Positions 25,516 through 33,636 of a stretch of DNA of 37,402 nt are shown piece by piece (within the stretch, counting starts at the first letter, position 1; each line of letters starts with the position of its first letter). The notes below the pieces were generated by a model. That model was not told the origin of the DNA. It saw nothing but the letters and a program-made list of their open reading frames with translations, and ran no database searches. The stretch covers positions 1-37,402 of the forward strand of contig JANQJH010000359.1 of assembly GCA_028281705.1 (NCBI GenBank), given 5' to 3'. The translations under genes and the position numbers were made by a program. The stretch comes from Verrucomicrobiales bacterium (GTDB lineage: Bacteria; Verrucomicrobiota; Verrucomicrobiia; Verrucomicrobiales; DEV007).

Positions 25516-25780
25516 TCACCACGGTACGGCGGCGGAGTCAGAGCCGCTTACTCACTGTGCGTCAACGGTTTACAAAATAGTTTGCCTTGCCGAAAGGCGT
25601 CTCCGGGTCTGCGCCAGCTCTACCGCGCCAGCGGTTTCGTTCAATCTATCTTATCAATCGTAAATCTAATAGACAGGCGGTAACCTCCAGATGATATCCG
25701 GGTTTCGAGCTATCGTCGAATTGACGTAAATGTCGATATCGTTTGCTCTCTGACGTGGCGGTAGATCGGCTTTTCAAACT

Positions 25781-25795
25781 AACGACATTTGTCTT
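25781..25795 (+). promoter_or_regulatory. BlaI-type operator candidate 1
   Basis: The sequence is AACGACATTTGTCTT, an imperfect dyad with GACA and TGTC half-sites. BlaI/MecI/CopY repressors bind dyads with the same ACA/TGT core. Its partner, 33 bp away centre to centre, is the same site in inverted orientation with 13 of 15 positions identical. It probably mediates autoregulation of the repressor/protease operon. Confidence 0.55.
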
Positions 25796-25813
25796 TAACT
25801 TCCCCTTGCCTTG

Positions 25814-25828
25814 AAGACACTTGTCGTT
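25814..25828 (-). promoter_or_regulatory. BlaI-type operator candidate 2
   Basis: The sequence on the plus strand is AAGACACTTGTCGTT; its reverse complement, AACGACAAGTGTCTT, matches operator candidate 1 at 13 of 15 positions. It ends 13 bp before ATG 25842, so a bound repressor would block transcription or initiation. The 33-bp centre spacing is about three helical turns. Confidence 0.55.
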
Positions 25829-25841
25829 AAAAGTGTGGTCG

Positions 25842-26258
25842 ATGAAGACGCGATCGGATCAATTCCGCCCTAAGATGTCGCAAGCTGAGTTTGAGGTGAT
25901 GAACGTGATTTGGGAGCTAGGCTCGGCGACCGTCACCGAAGTAATGGATGCTCTCAATGCTAGTCGTGACACTTCTCTCGCTAGAGGAACCGTCCAAGTG
26001 CAACTCCGCAGACTTGAAGTCAAGAATTGGCTCAAGCAGGAAAAACGTGGCAGCCACAAGTTCATCTATTCGCCGACATGTGGTCGCTGTGAAGCCTCCG
26101 CTGACATCGCATCCGATGTCACCCAACGCGTTTTCGACGGCTCCTGCACGAATTTGGTTCGGTGCTTGTATCAACAGGAGAAGCTTTCCTCCAATGAGAT
26201 TCAGCGCCTTCGTGATCTTGTTAAGGAAATGGAGTCACAGCGGGACGAAAACGCCTAG
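25842..26258 (+). CDS. BlaI/MecI/CopY family transcriptional repressor
   Basis: A 138-aa winged-helix repressor. The domain begins MSQAEFEVMNVIWELGSATV, continues with the recognition region SLARGTVQVQLRRLEVKNWL and the wing EKRGSHKFIYSP, then a helical dimerisation tail. In characterised systems such repressors are inactivated when a BlaR1/MecR1 protease is triggered. The adjacent M56 gene starts 23 bp downstream, supporting the pair. ATG 25842 was chosen over TTG 25821 because the latter falls inside an operator candidate. A CGRC motif near residue 84 is unusual and could bind metal, but this is unproven. Confidence 0.85.
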   Translation: MKTRSDQFRPKMSQAEFEVMNVIWELGSATVTEVMDALNASRDTSLARGTVQVQLRRLEVKNWLKQEKRGSHKFIYSPTCGRCEASADIASDVTQRVFDGSCTNLVRCLYQQEKLSSNEIQRLRDLVKEMESQRDENA

Positions 26259-26281
26259 CTATAACACTCACATAGACCGCT

Positions 26282-28237
26282 ATGGAGCCACTCAGCATTT
26301 TTCCCGCGTCGTTGGTCGAGTTTTGCTCGGTTATTGCTCCGTGGAGTTTGGGCATTGCACTAGCTGCTGGCGTGTTTTCGCTGCTTGTCCTTGGTTGCAC
26401 AGTTCTTTGCCGCCGATCCTGCCCTACAGTCCAAAATACTATGCTTATGGCCAGTCTTGTCGGCTTGCTGTTGCTGCCATTCCTTTCGCCAGTCTTATAC
26501 AGTCTCGGTTTTTCGATTACCAGTATCGGCCTTCCATCCAATGAAGTGGAATCGCCCGATCTGCCACCATTGGGAATCATTATCAGCGAGAAGAATGCAG
26601 AAGCCATCCCGATGCTATCATCGTCTGAGATTCCAGCTCGATCTCACCAGAACAAACTAATGCCAAGTAGCCTTTCGCCAAGGACGATCATTCTTGCCTT
26701 CTCTGTTACTTGGTTCGTCGGGATAGTGGTTGCCTTTGGTCGGTGGTTGATAGCGAGGGCAAGATTGCGTCAGTTCCGGTCGCGACTTCCAGCCCTAACC
26801 GATCCTCATATCATTGGCATCTGGAACTCGCTAGCTCCGTCTGAACACAGCAACGTCTTACTCTTGCAAGGTCCCAAAGGAATCTCACCAATGACATTCG
26901 GAGTCTTTTCTCCATACGTTGTGGTGCCTTCAGATATTCGTGACCAGTTATCTGACCAAGAACTCAGTGCCGTATTCGCACACGAACTGGCACACATTCA
27001 GAATCGAGACGCTTTGCTAGGGCTCTTTCAGAACGCGATCACCGTGTTTTACTGGTGGAATCCGATCATTCATCTTCTCCAACAAAAACTCACGCTACTC
27101 CGCGAGATGATGAGCGACCGGGCTGCGACCACTCACATTCATCCAGCAACCTATGCATCATCCCTTTTGCGCCTTGCTGAGCGGAAAGACAGCTCAATCC
27201 CGGCGGTAAGCCAGGCCTACGGCGCTGTGTTTAACCCTGTGAAACACCCACTTGAGCAGCGTTTTAGAATGTTATCTCGCTACAACGGGAAATCAGACAA
27301 CCAAACCATGACAATGAAACAGCATATCACTCTCTACGCGGCCATGATCACAATCACTTGTTTGTGTGCTGCCATTCATACTTCCGTCGCGCAGAACACC
27401 GAACCATCTAGAACCACAGAGTCAGATAGGATTGACACGGTGATCGCCGACCAAGTTTTAGAAGCTAAATTGCCGCATCCACCTACCCTCTTTCAAGCAC
27501 CGCAAGCTCCCGCTGAGCCTGAGTCCCCCGCTGAGCTTGCTCGTTCTGAATCATTGACTCCAAGCGGGAGGGAAATGGACCACCTAAAGCAACAGCTTCA
27601 TGAACTGCAAAAACAAGTTGAGGATTTAATGCGAGATTCGAAGTCATCGAATGCTAAGCCTAAAGCACGTCAGGTGGAGGGCAAGATACAAAGACTAAGG
27701 CAGATTGAGCGACCAGTGCGGTTGCCTCGGAGTAAGAGTGACGCTACTGTAGGCGTCCACAATCCTAGCTTAACAATCAGGGTCCCGAGAGGAGAAGGAC
27801 ATATAGAGCTTAATACCAATGGCGTTCTGATAATCGGCGGACCTAACGGCAGGGCCGTTGAGGTCGATATGGATCCAGAGATGGCAAAATCGTTCACAGG
27901 TATCATCGAAAATGCCATAAAATCCGGCGCCCACGAGATGGAAAAATTGGAGGCTGCCGATGAAGAAGTGCCAGGAGCGAGTCAATTAGAGGCCAATTGG
28001 ATTCAATATAAGGAACTGGATCGAGAGGAAGACAAGCTTTCGCTTGAACTAAGGGATTGGAAGGTTGCACTAGCAGAAAACGAAGCAGGTTTAGCGTCCG
28101 CAGGCGATGACGAGCAGAAAAAAGTTTTGCATCGAATGCAAATCGCTAAACTAAAGGCATTGGTTGCCTCTATTCAGGACAGGATAACATATCTTCATGC
28201 TAAAATGGCAAGGATTGAGATTCCCTCGAAGTGGTAG
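26282..28237 (+). CDS. M56 family (BlaR1/MecR1-like) membrane metalloprotease
   Basis: A 651-aa inner-membrane protease likely to sense a signal and inactivate the adjacent BlaI-type repressor. Hydrophobic segments lie at about 17-38, 50-75, 135-160 and 343-365. The zinc motif HELAH is at residues 234-238, with a possible third ligand Glu275 in REMMSDRAA. The C-terminal about 285 residues are outside: a Pro-rich linker, a coiled coil near 435-462 (MDHLKQQLHELQKQVEDLM) and a second helical region near 570-650. The penicillin-binding sensor of true BlaR1 is absent, so the signal is not obviously a beta-lactam. Confidence 0.85.
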   Translation: MEPLSIFPASLVEFCSVIAPWSLGIALAAGVFSLLVLGCTVLCRRSCPTVQNTMLMASLVGLLLLPFLSPVLYSLGFSITSIGLPSNEVESPDLPPLGIIISEKNAEAIPMLSSSEIPARSHQNKLMPSSLSPRTIILAFSVTWFVGIVVAFGRWLIARARLRQFRSRLPALTDPHIIGIWNSLAPSEHSNVLLLQGPKGISPMTFGVFSPYVVVPSDIRDQLSDQELSAVFAHELAHIQNRDALLGLFQNAITVFYWWNPIIHLLQQKLTLLREMMSDRAATTHIHPATYASSLLRLAERKDSSIPAVSQAYGAVFNPVKHPLEQRFRMLSRYNGKSDNQTMTMKQHITLYAAMITITCLCAAIHTSVAQNTEPSRTTESDRIDTVIADQVLEAKLPHPPTLFQAPQAPAEPESPAELARSESLTPSGREMDHLKQQLHELQKQVEDLMRDSKSSNAKPKARQVEGKIQRLRQIERPVRLPRSKSDATVGVHNPSLTIRVPRGEGHIELNTNGVLIIGGPNGRAVEVDMDPEMAKSFTGIIENAIKSGAHEMEKLEAADEEVPGASQLEANWIQYKELDREEDKLSLELRDWKVALAENEAGLASAGDDEQKKVLHRMQIAKLKALVASIQDRITYLHAKMARIEIPSKW

Positions 28238-28376
28238 ACAAAAGTGCATTTTTATTAGTTAATTGATAGTTCCGTTAATTTGATTAGCGGGGAAAACGGG
28301 AGTTTGTTGACTGCATGCCGACTCAAACTGGTGGCCACCGATCCGGGATGATGAAGTAGAACGAATGCCCTTCGTT

Positions 28377-28424
28377 GATTTTACATGATACCTATTGTGC
28401 CTGGTTATTGAATTCTCACAAAAA
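28377..28424 (+). repeat. TTTTACATGATA repeat, copy R1
   Basis: The block reads GATTTTACATGATA, then CCTATTGTGCCTGG, then TTATTGAATTCTC. Copy R2 at 29454-29500 shares the block order ATTTTACATGATA, CTATTG, GGTTATTG and ATT(T)CT. A shorter copy R3 is at 32344-32380. Confidence 0.65.
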
Positions 28425-28483
28425 GTAAATTTCTAGAAGAGGGGTCGTGGAAAGCGGCGAAGAAGTCGTGCCGGAAATGAGTC

Positions 28484-28580
28484 GGGGCGAACTTCAGGCA
28501 TCGAGTTGAGAATGCTTTTCAGCGACTGAAAGAGTGCCGAGCGATCGGTGGCAGCGCCAAGAGACTAACGGAATGGCTAT
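28484..28580 (+). pseudogene. IS5/IS4-type transposase C-terminal scrap
   Basis: One frame reads ANFRHRVENAFQRLKECRAI followed by unrelated residues. The RxxVENAFxRLKxxRxI pattern is typical of the C-terminal catalytic Glu region of IS5-type DDE transposases. No upstream or downstream transposase sequence and no terminal inverted repeats were found, so this is at best a short decayed fragment. Confidence 0.35.
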
Positions 28581-28661
28581 GGAGGATCACTCATTTGTTT
28601 TCCGCTCCCAAAAGAAATTTGTAACAATTTACCTGAGTTCATCGTCCAGTTCAATGGCGAC

Positions 28662-29342
28662 ATGAAAGCTATCGAATCTATTCTGCATCGATTGACCAAG
28701 ACGAATTCGGTCACCCTGTTAATTCCTGCATTTTGTATCAAGTCGATTCGTCTTTTCACTATCTTGTTCGGTTCGTTGTCCGTTTGTTGTGGCAACGATA
28801 AGCCATTGGAGCAACCGCCCCCTACACCATCATCTGTGAGTGCTGCCGAATCAAATAGTTCCATTCATCTGGCCAAGAAATTGGTATCGACCTTAACTTT
28901 AACCCCAAGAGATAGGGGGAAATTCTTGGAGAAACTTGTTAAGGAAATAGGGAAAGAAAGAGGGATGACTTTCCTTAATGCTCTGAATCTAGAGGGATAC
29001 CGAGGGCGTCTAGCTGAACTGTTCAGTCAAACGTTCAACGAAAAAGAACTGAAGGATCTGGCTGTTTTCGCAAAAGAATCACGCATTGTACGTCTCTCAT
29101 TACTTACTGCGCCGCATACGCTTTCCGATATACCAGGAATGGGAGCTGGGGACAATCCAAGCGAGGAGTGGAATAAGCTAAGAGATGAAGTGGAATTCTT
29201 TGGAATTGCAAATTTGGAGGAATTCAAGGATGAATCTAGGGCTCTCCAACACTGGGACAAGCTTCCTTTCCTGGACAAATTTGAAAAATTGAAAGAGCCG
29301 ATGGAAACGCTCATTAATACGCATCTTTTCAAGACTGAGTAA
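28662..29342 (+). CDS. Small envelope protein, possible lipoprotein (DUF2059-like?)
   Basis: A 226-aa protein that I cannot assign firmly. A hydrophobic segment at about 31-42 ends in a lipobox-like LSVC/C (FTILFGSLSVCCGNDK), so it may be a lipoprotein despite an unusually long N-terminal extension. A Pro/Ser-rich linker follows. The mature part is helical and charged; AELFSQTFNEKELKDLAVFA weakly resembles DUF2059 proteins of the periplasm. It sits alone between two repeat copies, after the M56 gene and before the sigma factor gene, in AT-rich DNA. Confidence 0.6.
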   Translation: MKAIESILHRLTKTNSVTLLIPAFCIKSIRLFTILFGSLSVCCGNDKPLEQPPPTPSSVSAAESNSSIHLAKKLVSTLTLTPRDRGKFLEKLVKEIGKERGMTFLNALNLEGYRGRLAELFSQTFNEKELKDLAVFAKESRIVRLSLLTAPHTLSDIPGMGAGDNPSEEWNKLRDEVEFFGIANLEEFKDESRALQHWDKLPFLDKFEKLKEPMETLINTHLFKTE

Positions 29343-29453
29343 GAGGTTCGACCAGGTAAAAACTGAAATCAAGAGTGTGATTTCGACGTTCGAGGAATCC
29401 TGGTCTGCTGTATCATACGAATAGCGGGCTTGAGAGCTGGCGTATTTGAAGGC

Positions 29454-29500
29454 AATTTTACATGATAACTATTGCGTGAGGTTATTGGATTTCTAGAAAA
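29454..29500 (+). repeat. TTTTACATGATA repeat, copy R2
   Basis: The block reads AATTTTACATGATA, ACTATTGCGTGAGG, TTATTGGATTTCTAG. It lies 112 bp after the small envelope gene and about 95 bp before the sigma factor gene, and matches R1 across about 40 bp with small substitutions. Confidence 0.65.
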
Positions 29501-29593
29501 CCCATAGAAACCAGAGATCGCTCATCCTATCCGCATTTTCTCAATAGTCAATATTACTCGATTTCGAGCGCGGGACTCATTTTAGTCGTTCGT

Positions 29594-31165
29594 GTGGAAA
29601 ACTTGAAAGGAATGTCTGATCCGGGTTCTGAGCCGCCACTACTGAGTGACATGAATTCGTCGACAAATGATGATAGCGATCTCAGGCAATTTGGGGAGTC
29701 AGGTGATGGAGAGGCATTCGCCTCAGTGGTCAATCGCCATGCTGGGTTGGTTTATCACACTGCCCTTCGGCAGTTGCGAAATCCAAGTAATGCAGAGGAT
29801 GTAAGCCAACGAGTTTTCATCACGCTTGCCAGAAAATGTCAGTCTGGATTTAGGCTACGTTCCTCTCTTCCTAGTTGGCTGTTCAAAACGACCATCAATG
29901 AATGCTCTAGCGAATTTCGTGCGCAATCGACGCGCGACCATTACATGAAAGCCTACACCGAAGACAAAGCGATAGAAAATGAGAGCCAGAGTGCTTGGGT
30001 CCCATTAATGCCCCATCTTGATGAGGCGCTCGCCAGGCTCTCTGAGAAGGATCGTGATGTGGTCATGTTAAAATACTATCAAGGCCTGGGGTTTCGAGAA
30101 ATAGGAGAAGTGACTGGAAAGACGGAAGCCGCTTGCCAGCGTCGAGCACACCGCGCTTTGGCCAAGCTTCGAAAACTGATCAAACAAAAGCTGCAACCAC
30201 AGCACTACGCTCTCTTGTCCGGCAAAGCACTCTATGCCGCGCTTGCTACCGCCTATTTGGCAAAGCCACCGAGCAGTTTGGCAGGAAAAGTCATGGCTTC
30301 CATGCCGTTCAATACTCTCCCATGTGTCGCCCCATCTAGCTTGGTAACATGGAACGCGCGCCTTGGCATCGGTATTTTGACAGGGGGCATGATCCCATTG
30401 GTGGCAGGATACGTTGGTTTGCGATCACTGCATGGCAAGATCAACGAACAGCCCCGTTTATTGAATACAGAATCCACGCTGTCAACGGGGTTGGGATTAA
30501 ACCGTGCTCCTACTGAACAGCAATCCGCCGAAACTAGAATCCAAACGATGTTGTCTGAGCTTACCTATGGGCAGGCTGTTGGTGATCGATTGGTAGAGTT
30601 CGAATATCGTGATCGTAAGTTCCTACATCTGTCATCGGAGGAGCTGAAAGAACTTCTAGAAGCCTCACAGGATCTCCAAGCGGAAGGACTACCTAGAACA
30701 GCACTTGCTCTCTTCTTTCTTCGCGCTTTGGCAAGCAAGGATCCCCCATACACGCTTCACCACGTGCTCCATGAGATTCCTATCCGAAGATTCTCCGGTG
30801 ACGTCGTCGAAATCGCGGCCGAAGCATGGACCAAGCAAGATCCTGCAGCAGCGAGCCATTGGTTTGAAACAGAAGGCAGCAAGATCGCCATTCGTGGCAC
30901 CAACGAGGACGTCCAACAACGAGCGAGAGTTGGCATGGCCAAAGCATATGTAAGCCAAGATCTTCCGACGGCCGTCCAAATAGCCGAGGCATTGGATCCA
31001 AAATACGCAGCGACAGCCGTATTCGCAATAGCCCCTATTGCTTTAGAAACCATGGAACCTTCTGCGTTCTTTGAGCTGATCAAGAATATTCGGATGCCTG
31101 AAAAGAAACAGAAAGAGCTCCAACAGCGAATTCGAAGAGCACCTTCAAGGGGAGTAAAATGGTAA
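29594..31165 (+). CDS. ECF-type sigma-70 factor fused to a membrane segment and alpha-solenoid
   Basis: A 523-aa protein, about 2.5 times the size of an ordinary ECF sigma factor. Sigma region 2 is at about 43-110 (LVYHTALRQLRNPSNAEDVSQ, SWLFKTTINE). Region 4 is at about 138-195 (LSEKDRDVVMLKYYQGLGFR, EIGEVTGKTEAACQRRAHRAL). A hydrophobic membrane-like segment follows at about 255-277 (LGIGILTGGMIPLVAGYVGL). The C-terminal part (about 310-510) is helical with repeats such as KQDPAAASHWF. The extension probably controls sigma activity from the membrane. The start is uncertain: GTG 29594, ATG 29612 or ATG 29651. The stop overlaps the next gene's ATG by 7 bp, indicating coupling. Confidence 0.82.
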   Translation: MENLKGMSDPGSEPPLLSDMNSSTNDDSDLRQFGESGDGEAFASVVNRHAGLVYHTALRQLRNPSNAEDVSQRVFITLARKCQSGFRLRSSLPSWLFKTTINECSSEFRAQSTRDHYMKAYTEDKAIENESQSAWVPLMPHLDEALARLSEKDRDVVMLKYYQGLGFREIGEVTGKTEAACQRRAHRALAKLRKLIKQKLQPQHYALLSGKALYAALATAYLAKPPSSLAGKVMASMPFNTLPCVAPSSLVTWNARLGIGILTGGMIPLVAGYVGLRSLHGKINEQPRLLNTESTLSTGLGLNRAPTEQQSAETRIQTMLSELTYGQAVGDRLVEFEYRDRKFLHLSSEELKELLEASQDLQAEGLPRTALALFFLRALASKDPPYTLHHVLHEIPIRRFSGDVVEIAAEAWTKQDPAAASHWFETEGSKIAIRGTNEDVQQRARVGMAKAYVSQDLPTAVQIAEALDPKYAATAVFAIAPIALETMEPSAFFELIKNIRMPEKKQKELQQRIRRAPSRGVKW

Positions 31166-32307
31166 ACATTCATCATGAATTGAAACAGTGGCTTCTCCCA
31201 GTCGCTTCTGTCTCACTCGTATTGACATTGGCCGCTTATCTCATTCAAAATTTGGCAGCAGCGCGAGAACACATGGCCAAGCTACGGAGCCATCAAAGCA
31301 TCGAACAGGTAATCCCATCACCTCATCCTGCCGAAGAATCAAGCTCCACAATCGACCCTAACGAGATGCTCGTGAATCTGGCCGACCAGATCGAGGCAGA
31401 GCAGCTTGAGAGTGTCTCGTAGGCCACATTAGAACTCTGGCAAACTGTTGAAAGCTTAAGCTCAGAAACGATGCTGGCCATCCTCGCCGCAATGCCAGAA
31501 GAGGCCAAATACCAGACCATCCCCCAGCGCCGCCTCGCGGACCTCATTTATCGAACACTCACCGCACGTGATCCAGAGATTTTGTTAGGAAACCCAAAGC
31601 GCAATGGCATGTGGCAAGGCATGGCCAAATACGCCATCCAACGACTCGCAATTTCAGACTTCGATCAGGCCTTGGCGTGGGTCGAAGAGTTCGCCTTCGA
31701 ATCGAGTTCACCTTACTTTTCGAAAGACCACTTTCTCGCGGGATTAGTCCCTGTGGCGTCTCGTGTCGCTCCTGAGCGGCTCATTGGCCTCCTAGATAGC
31801 CTGCAGACGCACGACGAATGGCCTTCGGCGCTCAAAGAGGCATGTCAGTCATCAATGTCGGAGGAAGCTCGAACGGTATTGACTGAGTATCTGGATGGCC
31901 GCGAAAATGCCAATCTCCGTTTGCAGGGGCGTTGCGCTCTGGCCCGGTCGATTTTATGGAGCGAAGGCTTTGGTCCAGCAGTTAGCTATCTTCAAGATCT
32001 CTTGCCAACGGAAGACGTTGCTTCTGGAATCTCAATGCTGGCAAAGAATTACGATGCAGGAAACAGTCCTTCAGAGAATGCAGAGTGGATCTACGATCAT
32101 CTCGAGCACGTTGAGAAGTTCGATATTCTCACAAAGTATATCGAGGAGTGGATGCAGTATGATATACAAGGTGCGGGAGAGTGGCTAGGCAAACGACGCG
32201 ATGATCCCGGCGCAAGGCCCGTGATAGAAGATTTCATCAAACGTATCCGGGAGATCGCTCCTCAGTCTGCTGAAATCTGGGCTTCTGAGCTGAGCGCTGG
32301 AGGGTGA
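31159..32307 (+). pseudogene. Membrane-anchored alpha-solenoid protein with one in-frame TAG
   Basis: A single reading frame of 382 codons runs from ATG 31159 to the stop at 32307, broken only by TAG at 31420-31422 (codon 88). Before it: a cytoplasmic tip, one membrane helix (WLLPVASVSLVLTLAAYLI, about 11-30) and the start of a helical domain. After it, without any frame change: ATLELWQTVESLSSETMLAI and about 280 residues of solenoid with repeats like SDFDQALAWVEEF and DIQGAGEWLGKRR, the same style as the sigma factor's C-terminus. The ATG overlaps the sigma factor stop by 7 bp. It may be a recent nonsense mutation, read-through, or two products (31159-31422 and 31471-32307). It may be a partner or regulator of the sigma factor. 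Confidence 0.65.
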
Positions 32308-32343
32308 CGATATCAGTGTAAGTAACACATGAATCCGCTGATC

Positions 32344-32380
32344 GATTTTACATGATACATTGTGTTAAGTTAAGTTATGG
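32344..32380 (+). repeat. TTTTACATGATA repeat, copy R3 (short)
   Basis: The block reads GATTTTACATGATAC, ATTGTGTTAAG, TTAAGTTATGG. It matches R1 through the first 15 bases, then a 3-base gap and a looser match. It lies 36 bp after the solenoid gene, near the right end of the AT-rich region. Confidence 0.55.
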
Positions 32381-32578
32381 GCCTGTCCTGAGTTCCCCCG
32401 AAAGAGAGCCATTGTGATGCCTGGATGAGTCTTTCGACCCTCAGGCATTCAGGCGGGCTGCGGAAGATCAGTCGGCGGCTCCGTGCTGGACAGAGGGCGG
32501 CTCGTCCGTTTTCTTGACCGGTAGACAGACAGGGACAGGATGCCGGGTCGCTGTAGAGGTAGGTAGCCTTTCCGTTTC

Positions 32579-33544
32579 ATGATCATGATGTCGTCGCCAA
32601 CGAAGTCTTGCTGGTCGCACCCGCGTCGAGTGCTCGGCGCCGTCGTGTGCTTCGTTCTCATGGCGTCCGGCGCCGTGGCGCATCACGACCCGGCGACGGA
32701 GGCGGCTTCGTTGACGGCGGAGATCAAGCAGAATGGGCCGGAGGTGAAGACCTTGTTGGAGCGCGCCCGGCTCTGGCGGGTGTTGCGCAAGCTCGATTTG
32801 GCGATTGCGGACCTCACTCAGGCGGCGGAGCTCGACCCGAGTTCGCTCCCGGCGAGGCAGGCCCTGGCGCAGGCCTACTACGTGGACGGTCAGCTGAAGC
32901 CGGCGTTTGCCACGATCGAGCAGGCGCTCGACTTGGCTGAGGCGGCGGATGACCGGGCCACCTTGCACATGATGCGGGCCTCGATCCATCTCGCGTGGAA
33001 GGACTACGAGAAGGCGGCGGCGGATTGTGGGGCCGCTTTTAAGGCGCTGCCGGAGCACCGGCGGATCGAATGGTATCTGCGCCGGGCGCACGTTCAGCGC
33101 ATGGCGGGGCGATTTCTCGACTGCGAGAAGGGGCTCCGAGCCGGGCATGTGGCGACGGGCAGTGCGGTGCTCTACACCCAGTGGGTCGATGCCCTGATCG
33201 ATGCCAAGCTTTACGAAGAGGCCGGCCGGGAAGTGGAGCGGCAATTGCCGGGACTCCGTTTTGCCGCCTCCTGGAAAATCAGAAGGGCCCGGATCTTCCA
33301 GGCAGAGGATCGGGATGCGGAAGCGGAGACCGAACTCAAGGAGGCCCTGGAAGAATTGAACGGCCGCATTCGGCCCGAGGCGGCGTATCCCGATATCACG
33401 CTTCTGGTGGACCGAGGATTGACCCATTTCCTCCTGGGAGACCGGGACGCCGCCAAGGCCGATTACGAGCGGGCGAAGAAAGCGGGAGCCCTGGGGTGGA
33501 TGCACTGGCGCCTGGCCCAGATCTTCGAGAAAAAGGCTTCATAG
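32579..33544 (+). CDS. Secreted tetratricopeptide-repeat protein
   Basis: A 321-aa protein with an N-terminal signal peptide (hydrophobic VLGAVVCFVLMASGAVA, cleavage near AHH). At least four TPR-like helix pairs follow: LLERARLWRVLRKLDLAIAD, ARQALAQAYYVDGQLKPAFA, HMMRASIHLAWKDYEKAAAD and, after two looser repeats, VDRGLTHFLLGDRDAAKADY. TPRs are protein-protein scaffolds, so no enzyme activity is predicted. The start has alternatives at 32579, 32585 and 32588. It precedes araB by 92 bp on the same strand, but no functional link is known. Confidence 0.82.
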   Translation: MIMMSSPTKSCWSHPRRVLGAVVCFVLMASGAVAHHDPATEAASLTAEIKQNGPEVKTLLERARLWRVLRKLDLAIADLTQAAELDPSSLPARQALAQAYYVDGQLKPAFATIEQALDLAEAADDRATLHMMRASIHLAWKDYEKAAADCGAAFKALPEHRRIEWYLRRAHVQRMAGRFLDCEKGLRAGHVATGSAVLYTQWVDALIDAKLYEEAGREVERQLPGLRFAASWKIRRARIFQAEDRDAEAETELKEALEELNGRIRPEAAYPDITLLVDRGLTHFLLGDRDAAKADYERAKKAGALGWMHWRLAQIFEKKAS

Positions 33545-33636
33545 AGGGCCTTTGGTCGCGGCCGCGGAGGACTTTCGCGGTTGACCATCGTTCGCAGGAC
33601 AGCCATATCGGGGTGCGCTACCCGCGCGGTGTCTCT

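Larger units (their letters stand above)
25516..25841. other. 326-bp control region before the BlaI-type gene
   Basis: No gene. A small hairpin (ACCGC-GCCA-GCGGT, 25622-25635) lies on the left. The right end carries two matching dyads (25781-25795 and 25814-25828) just before the repressor start. A weak promoter candidate is TTTTCA (25771-25776) and CTTTAA (25793-25798) with a 16-bp spacer, overlapping the first dyad. The promoter is a guess; the dyads are clear. Confidence 0.5.
28238..28661. other. 424-bp intergenic region with repeat R1 and a transposase-like scrap
   Basis: AT-rich and without a complete gene. It contains repeat R1 (28377-28424) and, near 28484-28580, a plus-strand frame resembling the end of an IS transposase. 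No terminator was found after the M56 gene. Confidence 0.5.

Noticed and set aside
32410..32455. Possible terminator: ATGCCTG and CAGGCAT inverted repeat
   Set aside because: The 7-bp stem has an about 18-nt loop and no T-run; too weak to call.
32468..33505. Long minus-strand open frame opposite the TPR gene
   Set aside because: Same reason: antisense to a protein with clear TPRs, and Arg/Gln-rich without motifs.
33070..33636. Upstream extension of the araB frame
   Set aside because: It runs out of frame through the TPR gene with low-complexity composition; the FGGY P-loop starts right after ATG 33637.
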